A DNA stretch of 64,000 bases, from assembly GCA_019636375.1 (NCBI GenBank), contig JAHBXS010000004.1, forward strand, positions 558,001-622,000. The letters are read 5' to 3'. Below are positions 17,458 through 24,383 of this stretch, one piece after another (the first letter of the stretch is position 1; each line of letters begins with the position of its first letter). The DNA comes from Pirellulaceae bacterium. GTDB lineage: Bacteria; Planctomycetota; Planctomycetia; Pirellulales; Pirellulaceae. The notes beneath the pieces were generated by a model. The model saw only the letters and a program-made list of their open reading frames with translations, ran no database searches and had not been told where the DNA came from. A program made the position numbers and the translations under genes.

Positions 17458-18030
17458 GGATGATCCACGCAATGCGGCCCACAAACGCTTCAAGTCAACG
17501 CCAACGCCAGCGAAGTTTGGTTCGAGAATCAGCGCGTTCGCCAACGCACCACCCCGCCCGCGTTTCTGTTCTTCTGCTACTTGGAAGTCACGCAGCCGTT
17601 TCCCATCTTTGATGTCGTCAAAAATCTTTTCAAGCATCAATAGAACGTCGGAAGGTTGTTTGCATGCGTCGCGGAGCCGAATGAAGACGATCTCATCTTT
17701 GGGTATTGGTTCACCTTCACTCCGCTGATCATTCCGCGAGACGAAATAATTGGGATGAATGGTCGTAATCATGAATGCGGGCAGCATATCCTCGGGTTTC
17801 TTTCCATTTATGCCATCAAAGGAAAGTAGCTCCGAATAGAAATGGCTTTCGCCAACGCCTTGAATAACTACCGCGTCATTTTTTGACGCGAACTCGGCGA
17901 TCCGATCAAAATTTTGTCGGAGCGTATTTCCAATTGGTTCGTCCCAATTGTAGTAGTCCAAAATGTAGAGATAGAAGCTTCGCGAAACGGACTCCGGGAT
18001 TTCAGCGAGCGAGTGGATTTTCAATCCCAT
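17452..18030 (-). CDS. cassette-encoded hypothetical protein, 192 aa
   Basis: A soluble protein beginning MGLKIHSLAEIPESVSRSFY. It has an alpha/beta look (ASKNDAVVIQGVGESHFYSE, LPAFMITTIHPNYF) and a C-terminal Arg/Gly-rich segment (EQKRGRGGALANALILEPNF). The HSLAEIPESVSR/YLYILDYYNWDEPIG N-terminus seems to belong to a family of uncharacterised bacterial proteins; I do not know its function. Start 18030 has AAAGG about 11 bases upstream and lies 25 nt behind the box GTTATTC. It is the second cassette, after the TIR gene. An upstream in-frame start (18081) falls inside the attC and is not used. Confidence 0.7.
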   Translation of the reverse strand: MGLKIHSLAEIPESVSRSFYLYILDYYNWDEPIGNTLRQNFDRIAEFASKNDAVVIQGVGESHFYSELLSFDGINGKKPEDMLPAFMITTIHPNYFVSRNDQRSEGEPIPKDEIVFIRLRDACKQPSDVLLMLEKIFDDIKDGKRLRDFQVAEEQKRGRGGALANALILEPNFAGVGVDLKRLWAALRGSSE

Positions 18031-18048
18031 TGTAGTGCATACCTTTCC

Positions 18049-18138
18049 GAATAACGGCGGCGGTAACCGGGCCGCCGGCAAAAAACTATGATTTCAAAAT
18101 CCGCGTCATCGTCGGCTCCGGTTCACCGCTTGGTTATC
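18049..18138 (-). other. attC site between TIR cassette and cassette 2
   Basis: Minus-strand GATAAC (18133-18138) overlaps the TGA stop of the TIR gene; GTTATTC (18049-18055) starts the next cassette. The arms GCGGTGAACCGGAGCCG and CGGCGGCCCGGTTACCGC pair with a single extra G in the first arm and one further bulge, as expected of attC. The core GGAGCCG / CGGCGGCCCGGT is shared with the AbiTii attC at 887-971. Confidence 0.85.
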
Positions 18139-18889
18139 ACGCGATTTGTGGTTCAGGCTTGGTACAGTCGTCGACTGCAACGAGCTCGGCTAGTTTATCG
18201 GCAATATTCTCCATCGAATCCTCAGAGGTATCCAAACCACTCCGTGAGCCGAGGAGTGGGCTGACGTCGCGAAGAGCGTCATAGGTAGTGTCGTGAACGA
18301 CCGGTACGAGGAGGTCACGCGCCAGAAGTGCCGAAAGTTCCTTTTCAGAGATCCCAGCGCCGTCGATACGTTTCAAAAAAGCCGGAGTAACCAGGACAAC
18401 GCCGACACGCGATTTCGCTAGCCCTTTGTCAATCTCACGGAGTAAGGGCGAACCGAGAAGAACGTCTTTTTCGCTAAACCACACCGAAACTCCCCGCGCC
18501 TCCAATAAATCGTGAACAACTTTTGCGGCACCTTTGCGGTCGTCCCAGGCATGACAGAGAAAGACATCTCGTAGGTCAGGAAATTTTACTCGCCCTTCAA
18601 TGCTGTTGCGAATTGGCGTGAGCGCTGTAACTTGCGCTGGCGTGTACACAACCGTAGACTTTGCTCGCGACCAACGTGGTTTAGTGCTGCTACGTGATCC
18701 GGCGCCACTGCTCCGACTGCCAACGCTTCCGCTGTAGCTACCAGAACCGCTCGATGAAGAATTGGATGGGATATACGAAGAGTAAGACGAATACGAACTG
18801 TATCCGCGGGAACGCCCACCGCATGCTGGGCAATTTGCTGCTCCAGACGCTGTACGATGTCCATTCACTGGAGCAGTACATCTAGCCAT
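18137..18889 (-). CDS. TIR-domain protein with N-terminal zinc-ribbon-like motif
   Basis: 250 aa. The N-terminus (residues 1-25) has C4, H11, C20 and C23 in CTAPVNGHRTA...NCPACGG, a probable small metal-binding motif. A Ser/Tyr/Gly repeat linker follows (~26-75). A TIR domain spans ~105-238: DVFLCHAWDD first strand, BB-loop region FSEKDVLLGSPLLREI, LAKSRVGVVLVTPAFLK, and SEKELSALLARDLLVPVVH, in which E184 is the likely NADase glutamate. Bacterial TIR domains commonly hydrolyse NAD or make cyclic ADP-ribose signals in anti-phage immunity. GGAGG precedes ATG 18889 by seven bases. It is the cassette nearest the integrase fragment. Confidence 0.85.
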   Translation of the reverse strand: MARCTAPVNGHRTASGAANCPACGGRSRGYSSYSSYSSYIPSNSSSSGSGSYSGSVGSRSSGAGSRSSTKPRWSRAKSTVVYTPAQVTALTPIRNSIEGRVKFPDLRDVFLCHAWDDRKGAAKVVHDLLEARGVSVWFSEKDVLLGSPLLREIDKGLAKSRVGVVLVTPAFLKRIDGAGISEKELSALLARDLLVPVVHDTTYDALRDVSPLLGSRSGLDTSEDSMENIADKLAELVAVDDCTKPEPQIA

Positions 18890-19017
18890 TTTAAACCTCC
18901 GATCCAATAAGCCAACCAAGGACGTGCCAACATGGCAGACCAAATTATGTTGATTCCCTAAACTGCAATCGTCGTACCAATCAAAAACCGGGCATATTTA
19001 CATTTTCGATTTAAGGG

Positions 19018-19088
19018 TGATAACTTATATTTATCATCGGATAGTGTCGGGCATGACAAAATGGCGGGGAAATCGCTAGGGAAACAAA
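19018..19088. other. putative cassette boundary and attI region of relic integron B
   Basis: GTTATCA on the minus strand (19018-19024) resembles the R' boxes of the array (GTTATTC, GTTATCC, GTTATCG) and would start the TIR cassette with a leader of about 130 nt. Between it and the divergent integrase-like fragment at 19089 lie ~64 bp in the attI position. This assignment rests on position and one short box. Confidence 0.35.
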
Positions 19089-19229
19089 ATGATTGTTGAA
19101 TTTGCAATACTCGTCCAAAAAGAGAATCTTTCCAAGGCGGACTGCGAGTGGTTCCCCAAAATCTTGACCAAATTCGCGACTTTTAACCGACAAGCGGCTC
19201 AACAGGTTCCTAGCTCGGCGGATCGTTAG
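19089..19229 (+). pseudogene. possible remnant of an integrase N-terminus
   Basis: A 46-codon frame starting at ATG behind AGGGAAAC and ending in TAG. It encodes ILVQKENLSKADCEWFPKIL then TKFATFNRQAAQ. The pattern W-F/Y-P-K-x-L/I-x-x-F/Y-A-x-F, as I remember it, resembles the extreme N-terminus of planctomycete-type integron integrases and related tyrosine recombinases. No convincing continuation follows. It is divergent from the TIR array and at the usual intI distance, which supports the reading; by sequence alone it could be chance. Confidence 0.4.
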
Positions 19230-19269
19230 GCTTCTCGCTGCATGTGACGGGTGGAGAGCGTGAAATGTA

Positions 19270-19298
19270 AAAATCCGCCGGGCAAGCCGGCGGCATTA
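19270..19298 (-). terminator. rho-independent terminator of the cysteine desulfurase gene
   Basis: On the minus strand CCGCCGG, a 5-base loop and CCGGCGG (19275-19293) form a GC-rich stem followed by ATTTTT. It lies about 120 bp after the stop of the cysteine desulfurase gene and separates that gene from the integron relic. Confidence 0.7.
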
Positions 19299-19411
19299 GA
19301 TTGAGTTGGCGCGTCCGTTCGATTTAGCGAGAAGCATAACGATCACCTAGACATGCCAGGTGTATTTGTTGTTAGATCTACCTTTTGAAATGCTCGGTAA
19401 CATGGGACCTG

Positions 19412-20566
19412 TTACTTGATAATTTTGCGGTACGCGGCGATGATTAACGAGGCGGCAGTTTCGATTTCCGATGCTGTCGTGTAGCGGCTTAGGCCGAATC
19501 GCAGACTGCTGCGGGCCTGGTCGGGGTTGAGGCCGATTGCCTTTAGAACGTGGCTGGGCTCCCCTTGGTTGGCATTACAAGCACTGCCGCTGGACATCGC
19601 GACTTGCTCACAAGTCAGCGCCAGCGTTTGCCCCTCGACACCTGGAAATTGACAATTCAAATTGTTCCACAGCCGATCGTTTTCTCCGAGCGGAGGACCG
19701 TTCAGGACAAGGTCGGGGATGCCGTTTTGAAGGCGCTGCCACAGGTCGTCGCGTAGCACGCGCACTTTCGTGCTTACCGTCTCGATGTCTTCAAACGACA
19801 ATCGCAGAGCCCGTTCGAGGCCAATGATTCCGGGGACGTTCATCGTGCCGCTTCGAAGTCCTCGTTCGTGGCCGCCGCCGAAGACTTGAGGCTGCAAGCG
19901 GACTCGGCGATTTTTTTGGCGTACGATCAACCCTCCGATCCCTTTCGGACCATGCAGTTTGTGGCCAGAAAAACTCAAGAGGTCAATGTCTAATTCGTTG
20001 AGTGAGAACGGAATTTTTCCCACAGCTTGAGTCGCATCGACATGGAGGAGTGCCTGAGTTCGGCGAATGTTCGGCAGGAGGCGATGAAAATTTTGGATCG
20101 TCCCGATTTCATTGCTGGCGGCGATGATCGACACCAGCACCGTATCCGGTCGCAACACTTCGGCCAATGCCTCGGGGGACACCCTCCCGAAACGATCGAC
20201 GGGGATCTCACTGATTTGGAAACCTCGCCGAACGAATTCCTGCAGCGGCCCGCGAACGGAGGAGTGCTCGATTGTCGTCAGGCAAACATGGCCGGCCTTG
20301 TGGCGGGATAGCACTCCGGCCAGTGCCAGATTATTGCTCTCGGTCGCTCCGCTGGTGAAGACGACTTCATTTGACTCACAACCAAGCATCAATGCGATGG
20401 ATTGCCGAGCATGGTCCACGTCGTTTTGAGCCCTGCGTCCAACGGCGTTTGCAACGGAACTCGGGTTTGCATATTCCGCATCAAAATAGGGGAGCATCGA
20501 CTCGACAACTTCCGGAGCGCAACGAGTTGAAGAATGGTTGTCGAGATAGATTTCGTGATGATCCAA
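19412..20566 (-). CDS. cysteine desulfurase (NifS/IscS family)
   Basis: A 384-aa PLP enzyme that moves sulfur from cysteine to a persulfide for Fe-S cluster or thiolation pathways. Key residues: H101 (TTIEHSSV), the PLP lysine K203 (SFSGHKLHGPKG), the GGGHERGLRSGTMN loop, and the catalytic C330 in SSGSACNANQGEPSHVL. The SSGSAC...x loop length places it with group I (IscS/NifS) enzymes. The start is a TTG (MDHHEIYLDN) with no strong box. It may supply sulfur to the A-type carrier (13.5 kb) and MnmA (39.9 kb). Confidence 0.92.
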   Translation of the reverse strand: MDHHEIYLDNHSSTRCAPEVVESMLPYFDAEYANPSSVANAVGRRAQNDVDHARQSIALMLGCESNEVVFTSGATESNNLALAGVLSRHKAGHVCLTTIEHSSVRGPLQEFVRRGFQISEIPVDRFGRVSPEALAEVLRPDTVLVSIIAASNEIGTIQNFHRLLPNIRRTQALLHVDATQAVGKIPFSLNELDIDLLSFSGHKLHGPKGIGGLIVRQKNRRVRLQPQVFGGGHERGLRSGTMNVPGIIGLERALRLSFEDIETVSTKVRVLRDDLWQRLQNGIPDLVLNGPPLGENDRLWNNLNCQFPGVEGQTLALTCEQVAMSSGSACNANQGEPSHVLKAIGLNPDQARSSLRFGLSRYTTASEIETAASLIIAAYRKIIK

Positions 20567-20686
20567 GGTCGAGTCTTGTCCGCAAGAATACTGCTATTGG
20601 AGTGAATCTCTACAAAATAGCAGTTTGTTCGATGAAATAAAACCGGCGAAAGAACTGACGTCGAGATCGAATCACAACAGACAATA

Positions 20687-21829
20687 TCAGCCCAAACTGC
20701 GATAGACCGCCGCGATTTTTTCCGCCATCGCGATGTCGGAAAGACACTCGCGGTGACGCTGGCGAGCGGAATGGGCCATTGATTCCCAACGATCAGTGTC
20801 GCCCATCATTTGCTCTACGCAATCGGCCAACTGTTGGGGATTGGCGGGGTCGAATAGCAGACCGTCTTGGCCGTCTCGAATGGCTTCGGGGATTCCCTCA
20901 ACGCGACTGGCGAGTACAGGCAACCCTGCCGCCATCGCCTCCAGGACCACCATCGGCAATCCCTCGCCGAACAGACTCGGCAGGACCATTGCGTGCATCT
21001 TTTGCAAGTATGAAGTAACGTCGCTGGTGAAACCCGTCCAAGTGATTTGGTCTTTGATCTCGAATCCATCGACGAGCCGCATGATCTCAGCTTCATAAGC
21101 TGGAGTTTCGAAAGGCCCAACGGCGAGCAATTCGACTCGCCGCCCGCGCGACTTCAGGTCTGCGATTCCTTCTAAAAGAATTTCTGTTCCTTTGCGCGGA
21201 CGAAACAAGGCGACCATCCCCAATACGAACTCCGCAGTTGGCCTTGGGATAGGAGGTGTATCGACAACCGGGACACCGTTCGGAACGACCACCAGTTTTT
21301 CAGCAGGATGCCCGAGTGACTGCATGTAGCGTCCCAGCGATTGCGAGACACAGATCATGCGCGACGCAGAGCGAAGAGACCAGTTTTCGACGAAGGTGTT
21401 CAGTTTATTGGCGAGCCAGCGTTTCGAGTCGCGACCGACGGGACTGTGAACATGGTAGATCAAAGGAATGCCAGTAGCCTTGGCGGCTCCTGCTGCAATC
21501 AAAAGTGATCGCGGCGTATGAGCATGAATCATCGAATAGCCATCTCGGCGAATCATTTCAATGGCGCGGCGTTTGGGTCGGGTGTCAAACTTCGACGTCA
21601 TTTCGACAGTTTCAAGTGGACAGGTTGTCGCCCGACGGTGGCGTTCGAAGAGTCCTGACTTGAGGCAGAGAAAGCCTACGTCGAAACCCACGGCAGGAAG
21701 TTGCAGTCCCAGCAAGTCTTGAACCCGTTCCGCACCAGAATAATGCTCGCCATTGATCACATGCAAGACTTTTGCATTTTGAACTCGCATTGGGATTGGC
21801 GACGAAAAATTGGAGGCTTTGACGATCAC
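20687..21829 (-). CDS. GT4-type glycosyltransferase
   Basis: 380 aa. The N-terminal GT-B domain starts VLHVINGEHYSGAERVQDLL, a glycine/ERV pattern common to GT4 enzymes. The C-terminal domain has GMVALFRPRKGTEILLEGI, the LPSLFGEGLPMVVLEAMAAG nucleotide-sugar site (E-x7-E motif) and PVLASRVEGIPEAI. It should transfer a hexose from a nucleotide sugar during polysaccharide or glycolipid synthesis; acceptor and sugar are unknown. It stands alone between the desulfurase and a divergent acyl-CoA dehydrogenase. Confidence 0.88.
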   Translation of the reverse strand: MIVKASNFSSPIPMRVQNAKVLHVINGEHYSGAERVQDLLGLQLPAVGFDVGFLCLKSGLFERHRRATTCPLETVEMTSKFDTRPKRRAIEMIRRDGYSMIHAHTPRSLLIAAGAAKATGIPLIYHVHSPVGRDSKRWLANKLNTFVENWSLRSASRMICVSQSLGRYMQSLGHPAEKLVVVPNGVPVVDTPPIPRPTAEFVLGMVALFRPRKGTEILLEGIADLKSRGRRVELLAVGPFETPAYEAEIMRLVDGFEIKDQITWTGFTSDVTSYLQKMHAMVLPSLFGEGLPMVVLEAMAAGLPVLASRVEGIPEAIRDGQDGLLFDPANPQQLADCVEQMMGDTDRWESMAHSARQRHRECLSDIAMAEKIAAVYRSLG

Positions 21830-22258
21830 TTTGACTCACTTCGCAGCATAAAAAATTCGGGTTAGTTTCAAAAAATTGATGAAGTCACCATGCGGTGAAA
21901 GTTTACGTTATGAATGCCGTTGCGCGACGAATTTTCGGATTAGTTGCGGGAATCTGTGACGGTTATCGGGCAGAATCTAGCGGGCGAATGGGGATTCTCA
22001 GTTGGGGAAGGGCACTGCGATCCCCTTTGTGTGCGAGTTTTGGGGCAGTTTTCCTCCCCATGCGCCGTTTTGGCACTTGAAAATCGGCCCTAAACAAGCG
22101 ACAACATGGGATATTTTCAATGAGAAAGCCGCCCGATCGGGCCTCTTTTTTGAATATCTGGCCTCGCGACCACTAACGGCTGCGGGTTCGTTACAAGGCC
22201 GTTTTTTCGTCGGTCTTGAAAGAATGTCGGGAAACACACTTAAGACGAGTTCATATTG
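21830..22258. other. gap with an orphan terminator-like hairpin
   Basis: No protein gene is convincing. The stretch ends in a perfect GCCCGATCGGGC palindrome (22131-22142) followed by CTCTTTTTT, a plus-strand intrinsic terminator with no plus-strand gene before it. Upstream G/C-rich blocks around 22000-22070 (GGGGCAG...CTCCCC) can form further hairpins. A small RNA or an attenuated leader of the acyl-CoA dehydrogenase gene would fit. Confidence 0.4.
22131..22152 (+). terminator. intrinsic terminator or attenuator upstream of the acyl-CoA dehydrogenase gene
   Basis: GCCCGATCGGGC is a perfect 12-base palindrome followed by a run of T residues. It lies about 105 bp before the acyl-CoA dehydrogenase start and has no obvious gene to terminate. 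Confidence 0.5.
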
Positions 22259-24304
22259 ATGCTGAAGACTAACGATGAAGTCGACAAGAAGGTTGACTTA
22301 AACCTCGACGCCGTTTCGATGATTTTGAAACAAGCCGGTAAAGGAGCGGATGAGGTCGCCGCCCTATCTACACTCGATGACGCTGACCGCGCGGCCGAGA
22401 ACCAATTTTCGGGAGAGGCCCCGACCATCGCTTCTTTGTTCGGCAAGGGTAAGGCCGCCGAATTTTATGCCGGATCGTTTAACCCGTCACCGCAAGTTGC
22501 CAAGGTGATGAGTGACAGTATGGCATTTTTGCTCGAGCGAAAGAAAAACGAAACACTCCTCGATCATCGCAAAATGTTGTTTCACTCGGAGACGATTTCC
22601 GGGTTGGCACAACTTGGATTTTTTGGTTTGGCGATTCCCGAGAAGTATGGTGGTAGCGGAGCCAAACTTGGCGACCTTGGTCCGCTATTGCGAGCATTGA
22701 CATTTATCCACCCCGATCTTGCGGTCATGTTCGAAGTCCACAATTTTCTTGGACCCGTGACGCCGATTCTGGATTTTGGCACTGAAGAGCAAAAGGAATA
22801 TTACCTTCCACGGATGGCACGCGGGGAGCTATTGGGTTCATTCGCGTTGACCGAACCGGGGGTTGGAGCCGACCCAAGCCGTCTTTCGATGACAGCTCGC
22901 CGAGAAGGGGATCAATATTTCATCAGTGGTGTCAAATGGCCGATCACCAACGTGATTTATGGAGGGGTTTGCATCCTCGTATTGAAACTGGAGGGGGAGA
23001 ATTTACCGCCTGGCCGTGATTCGGGAATGATTGTCTTCGAAGTTCCCAAAACCGACACACCGCATTTCAAAATGGTCCGCAATGATCTCGTTGCGTTCGA
23101 CTATTTGTGGAACGCTCGATTTCGATTGACTGAAATGGCCGTGCCGGCGTCGACGTTGTTGGGCCCACCTGGGAAGGGACTGGCCCAAGCGTTTAGTTCG
23201 TTGGCAAAGGGACGCGGGGGCATTGGGGTCAACAGTGCCGCGAAAATCTTCAAGTTGCTGGCACAAATCATTCTCGATCCGAATCAAGTCTCGAGTGACG
23301 GACTCCACAAACGATTTGCTCACGGCGGATGGACTTCGTTCCGCTCGACGTTTGGCAAGCCGATCGGCAGTTCACCTCGGATTCGGACTTGGGTCGGTCG
23401 CTCGACATGTCACGGACTCGCTGGTCGGGTTCTTGGAGACTTGTGCTTCCGACTAGCTGCCAATGGGGTTCGCGATGAAACCCAAGGGATGATTGCCAAG
23501 GTGTATGCAACCAAGGGTTTGCTGCAAACGGCGATCAATGTTTACCAAATCCAAGGGGGACGTTCGGTCCATTCCGACGAACGTCGCAAGGCGAACCAAC
23601 GTCAACAGCCCCTAACGATGGAAAACCCCATCGAGAATTACGTGGGCGAAAACATGCACGAATTTACAATTGCGACCGTATACGAAGGTCCAAATCCTGT
23701 TCTGGCTGATGTTGGTGCCCCAAATGCGATGACGCGAGGGATTCGAGCAAAGTACCTGGAACCGATTGGTGTAGCCGAAGTGGCTGGCAGCTTTGGCCTG
23801 ATGCCGAAACTGAAATTCGGTATGTTCATTGCTAAGACCGTTCTTTGTTCGTGGAGCCCATTTACCGGTTCGCTCGCCGGAGTGAAAAACCTCTTTCCCG
23901 AAAAAAAGCGATACATTCGGAAGGCACTTAAGCGTAATCGAGTCCTCGGACGCCGCATTTTGATGATTATTGCCAAGTACCAAAAAAGCTTCATGGACCA
24001 GAGCTATTTACTTGGCGATGAGGGTGGAGTTTTCGATCAGCTGTGCCACTCTTTGGCGTCTTTGGTTTTTGCGTTGTCGTTGGACAAGCCGAACCCTGAA
24101 TACCTCAAGGTCGCCGCTGCGTTGGACATGGAAGCCGATGTGCGGATGAGCGGAAAAGTCACAACTCCGGCACTTCAGACCGCTTGGGCAGAGATTGGCG
24201 ACCTGATCATGAACGGAAAATCAGATTTATTCCGCGACTTGATTGCTGATATCGAAGTAGGCGACATTCCACTCGATCCTCGGTTCATTGACCGGTTCAT
24301 CTAG
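22259..24304 (+). CDS. acyl-CoA dehydrogenase family protein
   Basis: 681 aa, longer than the ~380-600 aa of common family members. The ACAD core is clear: LGFFGLAIPEKYGGSGAKLG, HNFLGPVTPILDFGTEEQK, LGSFALTEPGVGADPSRLSM (FAD/substrate loop), KGRGGIGVNSAAKI, RSTFGKPIG and YEGPNPVL. The first ~60 residues and the C-terminal ~150 residues are extra and probably helical, as in very-long-chain-type enzymes. It oxidises acyl-CoA thioesters at C2-C3 and reduces FAD. Start ATG 22259 is taken over the adjacent TTG 22256. It may act with the carboxylase at the window end in branched-chain degradation, but they are not linked. Confidence 0.85.
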   Translation: MLKTNDEVDKKVDLNLDAVSMILKQAGKGADEVAALSTLDDADRAAENQFSGEAPTIASLFGKGKAAEFYAGSFNPSPQVAKVMSDSMAFLLERKKNETLLDHRKMLFHSETISGLAQLGFFGLAIPEKYGGSGAKLGDLGPLLRALTFIHPDLAVMFEVHNFLGPVTPILDFGTEEQKEYYLPRMARGELLGSFALTEPGVGADPSRLSMTARREGDQYFISGVKWPITNVIYGGVCILVLKLEGENLPPGRDSGMIVFEVPKTDTPHFKMVRNDLVAFDYLWNARFRLTEMAVPASTLLGPPGKGLAQAFSSLAKGRGGIGVNSAAKIFKLLAQIILDPNQVSSDGLHKRFAHGGWTSFRSTFGKPIGSSPRIRTWVGRSTCHGLAGRVLGDLCFRLAANGVRDETQGMIAKVYATKGLLQTAINVYQIQGGRSVHSDERRKANQRQQPLTMENPIENYVGENMHEFTIATVYEGPNPVLADVGAPNAMTRGIRAKYLEPIGVAEVAGSFGLMPKLKFGMFIAKTVLCSWSPFTGSLAGVKNLFPEKKRYIRKALKRNRVLGRRILMIIAKYQKSFMDQSYLLGDEGGVFDQLCHSLASLVFALSLDKPNPEYLKVAAALDMEADVRMSGKVTTPALQTAWAEIGDLIMNGKSDLFRDLIADIEVGDIPLDPRFIDRFI

Positions 24305-24383
24305 GCGTAGCCGATTTCCCAATTTGATGAACACTTGTTAAAATTCAGGGGAGGAATGACACCTTCAGCCCCTGATTTTTTTC

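Noticed and set aside
19329..19375. attC-like hairpin (ATCACCT...AGGTGTAT) between the integron relic and the desulfurase gene
   Set aside because: Only ~45 bp with a short stem and no matching GTTAT box or cassette gene beside it; more likely chance.
23290..23420. Suspected compensating frameshifts in the acyl-CoA dehydrogenase gene
   Set aside because: The loop before RSTFGKPIG is unusual, but alternative frames did not give better family matches and the frame stays open; treated as divergence.
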